Source of the DNA: Nonomuraea wenchangensis
GTDB lineage: Bacteria; Actinomycetota; Actinomycetes; Streptosporangiales; Streptosporangiaceae
DNA length: 64,000 bases
Direction: 5' to 3'
Assembly: GCF_900111685.1 (NCBI RefSeq)
Contig: NZ_FOHX01000001.1
Location: forward strand, 1 to 64,000
Shown: positions 26,309 through 33,721 of the stretch, piece by piece
Layout of the letters: every line of letters starts with the position of its first letter
Position numbering within the stretch: position 1 is the first letter of the stretch
Position numbers and translations under genes: made by a program
Notes under the pieces: model-generated
Database searches by the model: none
What the model was told of the DNA's origin: nothing
The model's input: the letters and a program-made list of their open reading frames with translations, nothing else

Positions 26309-26974
26309 GTGGTGCGGCCGAAGCGGGTGTCCTGGCTGGTGGGGACCACGGCGCGGCGGACCGCCGAGCTCGCCGCCGTGATCGGGGTCGTCGTCATGGC
26401 CGGGGCCGCGGCCCTCGTGCCCCCGTCCTTCGTGCCGCTCATCGGCTGGGACGCCGCCGCGCTCGCCTTCCTCGTGATGACCTGGTTGCGGATCGGCCGG
26501 CTCGACGGCCCCGAGACCTCCGCCGCGATCGAGAGCGAGGACCCGTCCAGGGCGGGGGCGGATCTCGCGGTCCTCGCCGCCGCGGTGGCCAGCCTGGTGG
26601 CCGTGGCCTACTTGGTCGTCCAGGCCGACACCCCGGCCGAGCTGGTGCTGCACGTGGGGGTCGGCGTGGTCAGCGTGGTGGTCTCGTGGGCGGTGATCCA
26701 CACGATCTTCACGCTGCGCTACACACGGATGTACTACTCGCCCGGCCCCTGGGGCGGTGTGGACTTCCACGACCACGACCCGTCCCCCCAGCCCCGCTTC
26801 ACCGACTTCGCCTACCTCGCCTTCACCGTGGGGATGACGTTCCAGGTCTCCGACACCGAGCTCAACACCGCGGGGTTCCGCGCGGCGGTGCTGCGCCAGG
26901 CGCTGCTGTCCTACCTGTTCGGCGCCGTCATCCTGGCCCTCGCCATCAACCTGGTCGCGGGCGTGGGCCGATGA
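26309..26974 (+). CDS. DUF1345 membrane protein
   Basis: 221 residues with five predicted TM helices (about 17-37, 43-60, 82-102, 111-131, 197-217). Family marks are WAVIHTIFTLRYTRMYY and FTDFAYLAFTVGMTFQVSDTE between the last helices. Function unknown. GTG 26309 was chosen because GGAGG lies 8 bases before it; a longer frame begins at 26219. It overlaps the STAS gene by 4 bases (ATGA). Confidence 0.87.
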   Translation: MVRPKRVSWLVGTTARRTAELAAVIGVVVMAGAAALVPPSFVPLIGWDAAALAFLVMTWLRIGRLDGPETSAAIESEDPSRAGADLAVLAAAVASLVAVAYLVVQADTPAELVLHVGVGVVSVVVSWAVIHTIFTLRYTRMYYSPGPWGGVDFHDHDPSPQPRFTDFAYLAFTVGMTFQVSDTELNTAGFRAAVLRQALLSYLFGAVILALAINLVAGVGR

Positions 26975-27351
26975 GCCCGTCGCGGAGCCACCGGCTGGAG
27001 ATCGGCGACCGCCCGGCCGGCGACCGGGTCGTCGTGGTGACCGTACGCGGGCCGCTCGACATCGACACCTGTCCCGTGCTGCAGGCCGCGCTGGCCCGGG
27101 CGCTGACCGTGCGCGACCCGCCGCTGCTGGCGATCGACCTGAGCGGCCTGACCTCGGCGGACTCGTACGGGCTCACCGTCCTGCTGGCCACCGAGCGGCA
27201 CGTGCGGACGACCGGGGGCGGCCTCGTCGTCTTCGGCGTCGGCCCGCTCCCCCGCCGCATCTTCCGCGACCGCGGCCTCGACCGGTTCCTGGACATCCAG
27301 CCGACGCTGGACGAGGCCGTGCGGCGGCTGGAGGACGGCCCGCTCCTTTGA
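26971..27351 (+). CDS. STAS-domain anti-anti-sigma-like protein
   Basis: 126 residues, one STAS domain: VVVVTVRGPLDIDT, then LLAIDLSGLTSADSYGLTVL, where the conserved phosphorylatable Ser (D-S-Y-G) is present. Such proteins bind anti-sigma kinases and are switched off by phosphorylation. ATG overlaps the DUF1345 stop (ATGA), so it is co-translated with a membrane protein, which hints at membrane-linked signalling. A GHKL kinase is encoded 2.4 kb upstream at 24113, but the link is conjecture. Confidence 0.87.
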   Translation: MSPSRSHRLEIGDRPAGDRVVVVTVRGPLDIDTCPVLQAALARALTVRDPPLLAIDLSGLTSADSYGLTVLLATERHVRTTGGGLVVFGVGPLPRRIFRDRGLDRFLDIQPTLDEAVRRLEDGPLL

Positions 27352-27421
27352 ATAGGCCCCTCACCAGGGGTATGAGGCCATGAGGCACCGAGTCCGCGTA
27401 CTTTCAGGAAGGCGGTGCACG

Positions 27422-27892
27422 ATGGCCCACACATCGGGGACGCGGATGCGTCCCGACATCGAGGAAACCCGGCAGCACTACGAGGAGGCGGCCTGCCGGG
27501 CCGTCTTCCAGGCGCTCGACGGGCTCACCCTTCTCGCCGGGCTCTATCTGGCGATCTCGCCGTGGGTGGCGAACTTCACCCCGCTCGGCCGGCTCACCGT
27601 CAACAACCTGGTGACCGGCCTGGCGGTGGCGGCCCTCGCCGTGGGCTTCGCCACGGCCTACGGCCGCACCCACGGGCTGGCCTGGGTGACGCCGATCGTA
27701 GGCGTCTGGACGATCATCGCGCCCTGGATCTTGTACGGCGGCGCGGCCCCGGGCAGAGCCGTGCTGAACAACGTCGTGGTCGGCATCTGGATCGCCCTCA
27801 CGGGCCTGGCGGCGGCCGGTCTGGCGGCGAGCGGACGCGGACGCGGCAGGGGCCGGACCGCGCACGTGAACGGAACCCGGCCCACCGTCTGA
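27422..27892 (+). CDS. SPW-repeat membrane protein
   Basis: 156 residues with four TM helices in two hairpins. Each hairpin carries an SPW-type motif: AISPWVANF near residue 48 and IIAPWILYGG near 102. Function is unknown; the motif is widespread in actinobacterial and rhizobial membrane proteins. The N-terminal 30 residues and Arg-rich C-tail are cytosolic. ATG 27422 has AGGAAGG 9 bases upstream. A strong hairpin follows the stop. Confidence 0.85.
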   Translation: MAHTSGTRMRPDIEETRQHYEEAACRAVFQALDGLTLLAGLYLAISPWVANFTPLGRLTVNNLVTGLAVAALAVGFATAYGRTHGLAWVTPIVGVWTIIAPWILYGGAAPGRAVLNNVVVGIWIALTGLAAAGLAASGRGRGRGRTAHVNGTRPTV

Positions 27893-27907
27893 CGGCCACG
27901 CGATCGA

Positions 27908-27935
27908 CTTTCCGGCCATGACTTCGGCCGGAAAG
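27908..27935 (+). terminator. Terminator hairpin after SPW gene
   Basis: CTTTCCGGCC, 8-base loop, GGCCGGAAAG: a perfect 10-bp stem 15 bases after the SPW stop, directly before the promoter of the TerC riboswitch transcript. Confidence 0.7.
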
Positions 27936-27936
27936 G

Positions 27937-27965
27937 TTCAGGTACGTCCTGATCTGGTCTACGCT
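27937..27965 (+). promoter_or_regulatory. Promoter of the riboswitch-terC transcript
   Basis: TTCAGG (27937-27942), 17-base spacer, TACGCT (27960-27965). Transcription would start near 27972, just where the Mn-type aptamer begins. Confidence 0.5.
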
Positions 27966-27971
27966 CAGCGT

Positions 27972-28070
27972 GGCGAGGGGAGTACTTCACAAGCGCCGAT
28001 CCGGTCAGTACGGACGTACCTGAGCGTCCCCGGACGGCCGCCCGCCACCCCCGGGTGAAGGAGACCTCGA
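27972..28070 (+). promoter_or_regulatory. yybP-ykoY (manganese) riboswitch
   Basis: Conserved elements of the yybP-ykoY aptamer occur in order: CGAGGGGAGTA (27974-27984), GTCAGTACGGACGTACCTGAG-like internal stems (28004-28024) and GGTGAAGGAGACCTCG (28054-28069). P1 can form from CGAGG (27974-27978) and CCTCG (28065-28069). This class senses Mn2+ and commonly controls TerC/Alx exporters, as here. Confidence 0.85.
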
Positions 28071-28094
28071 ACGGTTGAGTCACGTTCGAGGAGG
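28065..28094 (+). promoter_or_regulatory. Riboswitch expression platform covering the terC ribosome binding site
   Basis: CCTCGAACG (28065-28073) pairs perfectly with CGTTCGAGG (28083-28091), which runs into the Shine-Dalgarno GGAGG (28090-28094). The same CCTCG is the 3' strand of aptamer P1, so metal binding should free the ribosome site: translational ON control. Confidence 0.65.
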
Positions 28095-28098
28095 CTTC

Positions 28099-29109
28099 AT
28101 GTCCCCGGGGACACTTTCGGCTGCGTCCGGCGCCGCGTCCGGCACCATCGCGTCGTTCACGCTGTGGGCGGTCACCGTCGCCGCGCTGCTCCTGCTGCTG
28201 GTCGTCGACATCGTCCTGACCAGGCGCCCGCACGAGGTGCGCATGCGCGAGGCGGTCGGCTGGTCGGTGTTCTACATGGTGCTGCCGGTGCTGTTCGGCT
28301 TCTACCTGTGGGCCGAGTTCGACGGCGGCGTGGCGGTCGAGTTCTTCACCGGCTGGGTGGTGGAGAAGTCGCTGTCGGTGGACAACCTGTTCGTGTTCAT
28401 GCTGCTGCTGGCGGCCTTCGCGGTGCCCACCGAGCTGGCGCAGCGGGTGCTGCTGTACGGGATCGTCGGGGCGCTGGTGCTCCGGGCGATCTTCATCGCG
28501 CTGGGAGCGGCGGCCCTGCAGAGCGGCACCTGGGCGTTCCTGCTGTTCGGCGCGGTGCTCATCCTGACCGCAGGCAAGGTGCTCAGGGACGCGCGCAAGG
28601 GCGAGGCGCACGCCGTGGACATCGACTCCATGCGCAGCGTCCGGCTGCTGCGCCGTCTCGTGCCGGTCTCGCCCCGCTACCACGGCTTCCGGCTCGTGGT
28701 GCGGGAGAACGGCCGGACCGCGATCACCCCGCTGGCGCTGGCGACCGTCGCCGTGTTCGCCACCGACATCGTCTTCGCCGTGGACTCCGTGCCCGCCGTC
28801 TACGGCGTCACCGACGACCCGTTCCTGGTCTTCGCCACCAACGCCTTCGCCCTGCTCGGCCTGCGTGCGTTGTACTTCGTGCTGCGCGGCGCGCTGGCCC
28901 GGCTGCGCCACCTCAACTACGGCCTGGCCGTCATCCTGGCCTTCATCGGGGTCAAGCTGGTGCTGCACTGGGCGCACGGGATCTGGGCGTGGGTGCCGGA
29001 GATCCCCACGCCGGCCTCGCTCGGCGTCATCATCACGGTCCTGTTCACCGTCACGGTCACCAGCCTGCGGGCCGAGCGCGTTCCGCCGCCGGCGGAGGAC
29101 GAGGCTTGA
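28099..29109 (+). CDS. TerC/Alx-family manganese exporter
   Basis: 336 residues with about nine TM helices. TerC signatures include VEKSLSVDNLFVFMLLL and ATDIVFAVDSVPAVYGVT, the two acidic repeats that form the metal path. The family exports Mn2+ and protects exported metalloproteins. The start is ATG 28099, with GAGGAGG 5 bases upstream; a TTG at 28075 belongs to the riboswitch loop. Control by a Mn riboswitch directly upstream supports a manganese role. Confidence 0.9.
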   Translation: MSPGTLSAASGAASGTIASFTLWAVTVAALLLLLVVDIVLTRRPHEVRMREAVGWSVFYMVLPVLFGFYLWAEFDGGVAVEFFTGWVVEKSLSVDNLFVFMLLLAAFAVPTELAQRVLLYGIVGALVLRAIFIALGAAALQSGTWAFLLFGAVLILTAGKVLRDARKGEAHAVDIDSMRSVRLLRRLVPVSPRYHGFRLVVRENGRTAITPLALATVAVFATDIVFAVDSVPAVYGVTDDPFLVFATNAFALLGLRALYFVLRGALARLRHLNYGLAVILAFIGVKLVLHWAHGIWAWVPEIPTPASLGVIITVLFTVTVTSLRAERVPPPAEDEA

Positions 29110-29127
29110 CCATCGCCTGGGCCGGGC

Positions 29128-30993
29128 TCAGGCCGTGAGCTCCCCGGCCCGGTGGCCCGCGTCGGCCTCCTGGATCACGTCGGAGGTGTCCTCCTCCGGC
29201 AGGAAGCCGCCCGACTGGTGGCTCCAGAGACGGGCGTAGGGGCCCTGCGCCCGCAGCAGCTCGCTGTGGGAGCCCTGCTCCACGATGGTCCCCCGGTTGA
29301 GCACCACGAGCCGGTCCATCCTGACCACCGTGCTCAGCCGGTGGGCGACCACGATCGCCGTACGGTCCTGCATGAGCCGCCACAGGGCCTCCTGGACGAG
29401 GATCTCGCTCTCGGAGTCGAGGGCGCTGGTGGCCTCGTCCAGCAGCAGGATCGGAGCGTCGCGGAGGATGGCGCGGGCGAGGGCGACGCGCTGGCGCTGC
29501 CCGCCGGACAGCTTCACGCCCCGCTCGCCGACCAGGGTGTCGAAGCCCTCCGGCAGGGCCTCGACGAACTCCGTGACGTGCGCCGCCCTCGCCGCCCGCA
29601 GGATCTCCGCCTCGGTGGCGCCCGGCCGGGCGAAGGCGATGTTGTCGCGGACCGTGCGGTGGAACATCGCGGGTTCCTGCGGAACGTAGGCGATCAGGCT
29701 CCGCAGGTCGGCCTGGCGCAGCCGGGAGATGTCCTGGCCGCCGACGAGGATCCGGCCGCCGTCGACGTCCATGAGACGCAGCAGCAGGCGGGTGAGCGTG
29801 GTCTTGCCGCCGCCCGACTGACCGACCAGACCGATCTTGGTGCCGCTGGGGATGTCGAGGTCGAGATCGGCGAAGAGGGGGTCGCCGTCGGCGTAGCCGA
29901 AGCGCACGCGCTCGAAGCGCACGCCCGCGTCGGCCGGGCGCAGCGGCAGCGGCTCGGGCGGGTCCACCACGGTCGGCGGGTCCAGCAGCAGCTCCGTGAA
30001 CTGCGCGGCCTCCGTGAGCACGCTCTCCACCCGCCGGTAGATCTGGTTGAACTCGAACATGATGCTGATCGTGTTGGTGTAGTAGGTGAACGTCACCACG
30101 ATCGCCTCCACGCCCAGCCCGCCGCGCAGCGCCACGGCGAGCAGCAGGCCGACGGCGCTGGTCAGCACCGACAGGGGCGCGACGACGGTGTCGACCCGCA
30201 GGTTGCCGTAGTCCCACGAGCGCAGGGACGCCCGGCCCTGCTCGGCGACCCTGGCCCGGTGCTCGGCGGCCTCGCGGTCCTCGGCGGCGAAGGCGCGGAC
30301 GGTGTCCATGTTCGCCAGCACGTCGGCGACGTGCCCCGACACCAGCACCTTGGCCGCCTCCCGCCGGTCGACCAGCGCCTGCCGGCGCCGGATGAGCGGG
30401 GCGACGAGGAAGCCGGTGACCAGGATGAGGCCCACCAGCACCAGGACCAGCAGCGGGTGGTACTGCCACAGCACCACCGAGGCGAAGCCCAGCGGCACCA
30501 CCTTGGCCATGATCGAGAAGGCGAGCGTGTCGGCGAACTCCTCGAACCTGGAGGAGAACCCGAGCACCCGCTTGGTCAGCGAGCCCGCGAAGTTGTTGTG
30601 GAAGAACGCCGCGTCCTTGGCCAGCAGCTCGTCCATGCCGACGACGCCGAGCCGTTCGATGCCACGGGCGTCGGTGCGGTTGAGGAAGTGCAGGCCCACC
30701 CGCCACAGGGCCTCGCCCGCCAGCAGCATCCCCGCGAAGTAGGCGACGTACGGCAGCAGCGCACCGACGGACCCGTCGCCCCCGCCCGCCAGGTGCCCCA
30801 CCAGGCCGGCCACCGCCAGCGGCGCCAGGTAGAACAGGCAGATGTTGCCGACGGCGGGGAGTGTCAGCGCGGGCAGCGCGACCGGCCACTGCCGGCGCAG
30901 TTCGTTCCAGTAGTGGCGCAGCGCGAGCAGGACCGCCGATTTTCGTGCGGACGATCGCTCTCCGGAGCCCACAAGTGATCCGAGCACAGCCAT
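29128..30993 (-). CDS. ABC transporter, fused permease and ATPase
   Basis: 621 residues, a half-transporter of the exporter (ABCB-like) type. Six TM helices lie within about 35-330, then an ATPase domain: Walker A GQSGGGKTT (near 415), Q-loop YVPQEP, signature LSGGQRQR, Walker B ILLLDEATSALD and H-loop VAHRLST. It probably works as a homodimer because no partner half is adjacent. Substrate (lipid, drug or peptide) unknown. ATG 30993 follows GGGAGGGG. Divergent from the hydrolase at 31158. Confidence 0.9.
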   Translation of the reverse strand: MAVLGSLVGSGERSSARKSAVLLALRHYWNELRRQWPVALPALTLPAVGNICLFYLAPLAVAGLVGHLAGGGDGSVGALLPYVAYFAGMLLAGEALWRVGLHFLNRTDARGIERLGVVGMDELLAKDAAFFHNNFAGSLTKRVLGFSSRFEEFADTLAFSIMAKVVPLGFASVVLWQYHPLLVLVLVGLILVTGFLVAPLIRRRQALVDRREAAKVLVSGHVADVLANMDTVRAFAAEDREAAEHRARVAEQGRASLRSWDYGNLRVDTVVAPLSVLTSAVGLLLAVALRGGLGVEAIVVTFTYYTNTISIMFEFNQIYRRVESVLTEAAQFTELLLDPPTVVDPPEPLPLRPADAGVRFERVRFGYADGDPLFADLDLDIPSGTKIGLVGQSGGGKTTLTRLLLRLMDVDGGRILVGGQDISRLRQADLRSLIAYVPQEPAMFHRTVRDNIAFARPGATEAEILRAARAAHVTEFVEALPEGFDTLVGERGVKLSGGQRQRVALARAILRDAPILLLDEATSALDSESEILVQEALWRLMQDRTAIVVAHRLSTVVRMDRLVVLNRGTIVEQGSHSELLRAQGPYARLWSHQSGGFLPEEDTSDVIQEADAGHRAGELTA

Positions 30994-31157
30994 CCGCCCC
31001 TCCCGAACGCCGACGCCGCCCTGTCATGCTGCCGCAGCGCTCATGGCGGGAGCCAACGATTTTCCGTCAGGAAAGTCGGCCGCGGATGTCGAGAAGCCGG
31101 CGGCGGCTCCGACCGCCCAGTGAAGGAGTCACCGTCAACCCTCCGAGGAGACACACC

Positions 31158-32039
31158 ATGGAAGCCATCAGGACCGGCACGCTCGTCACGCCCGGCGCCA
31201 CCTTGCACCACGAGGTGCGGGGCTCGGGCCCGATCCTGCTGCTGATCTGCGGCGGCGTGTACGACGCCGCCGGCTTCGCGGCCCTCGCCGCGACCCTGGC
31301 TGACAACTACACGGTGGTCACCTACGACCGGCGCGGCAACTCGCGCAGCCCCCTGGACGGCCCGCCGGAGCCGCAGAGCGTCGAGGTGCACGCCGACGAC
31401 GCCGCCCGGTTGCTGACGGCGGTCGGCGTCACGCCGGAGGAGCCGGCCCTGGTCTTCGGCAACAGTTCCGGCGCGATGATCGGGCTGGAGCTCGCGGCCC
31501 GCCGTCCCGAGCTGGTGCGGACGCTGGTCGCCCACGAGCCGCCCCTGTTCGAGCTGCTGCCCGAGCGTGACCGCTGGCGGGCGCTGTTCCAGGACGTCGA
31601 GGACGCCTTCCACAAGGAGGGGCCCGGCGCCGCGCACCAGATCTTCGCGGCCGGCCTGGAAGGCGGCGGCGACGGCGAGCACGCGGAGGAGGGGCAGCAG
31701 GGCCAGGACGGCGGCGAGGCCCCCGGTGGGCCGCTGGACCCGGAGCTCATGGCCATGATGGGCCGCATGGAGCAGAACGCCGCGTTCTTCATCGGCTACG
31801 AGGCTCCGTCCTTCTCCCGCCACGCCCCCGACCTCGCCGCGGTCCGCGCGGCCGGGGTACGGGTCGTGCCGGGGCTCGGCGAGGCGACGGCGGAGGACGA
31901 GCCGTACGCGCGCGCCACGCGGCTGGTGGCCGAGCGGCTGGGGGCGGAGATCGCCCCGTTCCCCGGCGACCACGGCGGTTTCGGCACCGACCCGGCGGCG
32001 TTCGGGGCGGCGCTGCGGAAGGCGCTTGCCACCGGCTGA
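31158..32039 (+). CDS. Alpha/beta hydrolase
   Basis: 293 residues. Alpha/beta hydrolase fold: oxyanion region ICGGVYDAAG, YDRRGNSRS, nucleophile Ser in GNSSGA (near residue 103) and a C-terminal FPGDHGGFG that supplies His. The lid region (about 172-195) carries a Gly/Glu/Gln-rich low-complexity insert. Substrate unknown; no pathway neighbours. ATG 31158 follows GAGGAG by 7 bases. Confidence 0.85.
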   Translation: MEAIRTGTLVTPGATLHHEVRGSGPILLLICGGVYDAAGFAALAATLADNYTVVTYDRRGNSRSPLDGPPEPQSVEVHADDAARLLTAVGVTPEEPALVFGNSSGAMIGLELAARRPELVRTLVAHEPPLFELLPERDRWRALFQDVEDAFHKEGPGAAHQIFAAGLEGGGDGEHAEEGQQGQDGGEAPGGPLDPELMAMMGRMEQNAAFFIGYEAPSFSRHAPDLAAVRAAGVRVVPGLGEATAEDEPYARATRLVAERLGAEIAPFPGDHGGFGTDPAAFGAALRKALATG

Positions 32040-32170
32040 GCCCGGCGCGGATTTCGGCCAGCGTTCGCAGGGATCAGGACACGGACGGCCGGTGTCGTTG
32101 CCGCGCGGCCGGGCCCGGCGAAGAGTGGGTCCGGCCGGCGCGGTGCCGGCGTACGGAAGGAGGAGAGCCC

Positions 32171-32527
32171 ATGCGGGTGCTGGCGGACATCACCGTGGCC
32201 GCACCGGCCGCGGAGGACGAGACCCCGCCGCGCGGGGCGCCGGTTCCCACGGGAGCGGAACCGGTGCTGGGCGCGCTGCTGCGGGCCTGGCGGGAGCGGG
32301 CCCTGGTGACCCAGGAGGAGCTGGCGGCGCGGGCGGGGCTGAACGTGCGCACGGTGCGCCGGCTGGAGGCGGGCGCGATGAGCAGGCCGCGCGCCACGTC
32401 GCTGCGGCTGCTCGCCGACGCACTCGGCCTGGAGGCGGCGGAGCTGGCCACCCTGACGCGGGCCGCGACCGGGACGGCGATCGAGCTGACCGTCACGCTG
32501 CGGTACGTGGAGGAGCCCGGCGACTGA
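32171..32527 (+). CDS. XRE-family helix-turn-helix protein
   Basis: 118 residues. A lambda-repressor-like HTH lies at about 32-95 (LLRAWRERALVTQEELAARAG, NVRTVRRLEAG). A 30-residue unstructured N-terminus and a short C-terminal beta segment (IELTVTLRYVEE) flank it. In actinomycetes this HTH is often the N-terminus of large BTAD/ATPase regulators; here it is a stand-alone small protein. Ribosome site AAGGAGGAG precedes ATG 32171. Target unknown. Confidence 0.8.
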   Translation: MRVLADITVAAPAAEDETPPRGAPVPTGAEPVLGALLRAWRERALVTQEELAARAGLNVRTVRRLEAGAMSRPRATSLRLLADALGLEAAELATLTRAATGTAIELTVTLRYVEEPGD

Positions 32528-32591
32528 CGACGGGGCCGGGCGGGCGCGCCGGCGTCCGGCGACGGCCGGCGCCGCGGCACGGACGTTGATT

Positions 32592-32673
32592 GAAGACATC
32601 TTTCACAGATATCTTCTTGATCCTCCGCCTTACCGGCTGTCACTCCGGCACCAAAGGCGGAACGCCTGACAGC
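32592..32673 (+). promoter_or_regulatory. Structured leader of the M23 peptidase gene
   Basis: Two inverted repeats lie in the 178-base gap: GAAGACATCT / AGATATCTTC (32592-32601 and 32607-32616, one mismatch, 5-base spacer) and GCTGTCA / TGACAGC (32636-32642 and 32667-32673). The first looks like an operator or promoter-proximal hairpin, the second like an RNA stem. No known riboswitch class matched. Confidence 0.35.
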
Positions 32674-32705
32674 GTCCCCCTCGTCCCCGTTCATGAAAGG
32701 TGAGC

Positions 32706-33656
32706 ATGCCGACCACCGGCGCGCCGACCTGGCCGAAGACCTTCAGATCCACGACCGCCGCCCTGCTGCTCGCCGTTCCCGCGGTGCTGCTCCCCCAGCA
32801 CGCCGCCGTGGCGCAGCAGCAGGACACGGCGTCGCTCGCGGTGACGCACAAGAGCCCGTTCAACTGCGGCAAGACCTTCTACGCCAACAACTGGACCCCC
32901 TCGCACAACCCGTCGGGCTCCATCGACTGGCAGACCTACGGCGGCGACGCCATCAACGGCGAGACCGTACGCGCCACCGCCGCGGGCACCGCCAGCTTCC
33001 ACGACGCGGGCAGCACGAGCTACGGCAAATGGGTCGAGATCCGCCACAGCGACGGCTCCCGCACCCGTTACGCCCACCTGGCGACGATGGTGCGGGGGGC
33101 CGGCGGCTCGATGAGCGTCGGCCAGGGCACTGTGATCGGCACCGTCGGCTCGACGGGCGGCTCCCAGGCCCCGCACCTGCACTACGAGCAGCGCACCTCC
33201 TCGGGCGCGATGGACACCAGCCCGACCGTGAACGGCGTGACCGTCTCCCTGGGCCAGAAGAAGGCCGTCAAGAGCACCAACGCCTGCAGCGGAAGCACCA
33301 CCACCAGCAACAGCAACAACAACGGTGACGGCGGCAACCGCTACACCCCGGCGGGTGTCTGCGGCAGCGGCTACGCGGTCATCGACTCGGCGGCGCTCAC
33401 CGGGGGCCGCGCCTACCTGCTCTACAACGCGGGCAACGGCTCCAACTGCGTCGTGACGCTCAAGACGACGAAGGTCGGCTCGGCCTCGCCCGTCTCGGCG
33501 TTCCTGGAGCCGAAGGGCACGAGCCGGGCCACCGACTCGGGCAGCTTCGCCTACTACGCCGGGCCGGTCAAGCGCAGCGCCCCCGGCAAGTGCGTCCGGT
33601 GGGGCGGCTCGATCGGCTCCAGCTCCTACACCAGCCCGTTCGAGCACTGCGGCTGA
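32706..33656 (+). CDS. Secreted M23 peptidase fused to SapA-like domain
   Basis: 316 residues with a signal peptide (TTAALLLAVPAVLLPQHAAVA). Residues about 50-190 form an M23/lysostaphin-like domain with the conserved Asp of the Zn site (NPSGSIDW), YAHL and PHLHYEQ (HxH), for cleaving peptidoglycan cross-bridges or proteins. After a Ser/Thr/Asn linker, residues about 218-316 match spore-associated protein A: CGSGYAVIDSAAL, YLLYNAGNGSNCVVTL, YYAGPVKRSAPGKCVRWGG, with four Cys. A fusion of a wall hydrolase with a SapA-like module suggests a role at spore or aerial-hypha walls. ATG 32706 is behind AAAGG; GTG 32700 is an alternative. Confidence 0.85.
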   Translation: MPTTGAPTWPKTFRSTTAALLLAVPAVLLPQHAAVAQQQDTASLAVTHKSPFNCGKTFYANNWTPSHNPSGSIDWQTYGGDAINGETVRATAAGTASFHDAGSTSYGKWVEIRHSDGSRTRYAHLATMVRGAGGSMSVGQGTVIGTVGSTGGSQAPHLHYEQRTSSGAMDTSPTVNGVTVSLGQKKAVKSTNACSGSTTTSNSNNNGDGGNRYTPAGVCGSGYAVIDSAALTGGRAYLLYNAGNGSNCVVTLKTTKVGSASPVSAFLEPKGTSRATDSGSFAYYAGPVKRSAPGKCVRWGGSIGSSSYTSPFEHCG

Positions 33657-33672
33657 CGCCCGCCTCTTCCGT

Positions 33673-33704
33673 CGCCCCGGCCGGCACCGCGTCCGGCCGG
33701 GGCG
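33673..33704. terminator. Bidirectional terminator hairpin
   Basis: CGCCCCGGCCGG, 8-base loop, CCGGCCGGGGCG: a perfect 12-bp stem between the convergent M23 gene and the dehydrogenase operon. Confidence 0.7.
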
Positions 33705-33721
33705 TCGCCGTTCCCGGGCGG

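Noticed and set aside
32592..32705. ydaO (cyclic di-AMP) riboswitch before the M23 gene
   Set aside because: Wall-hydrolase genes in actinomycetes often have one, but its conserved elements are not present; only simple inverted repeats are seen.
20716..33656. Secondary-metabolite cluster around the ThrRS copy
   Set aside because: Neighbours are regulators, transporters and housekeeping-type enzymes; no PKS, NRPS or terpene gene is present.
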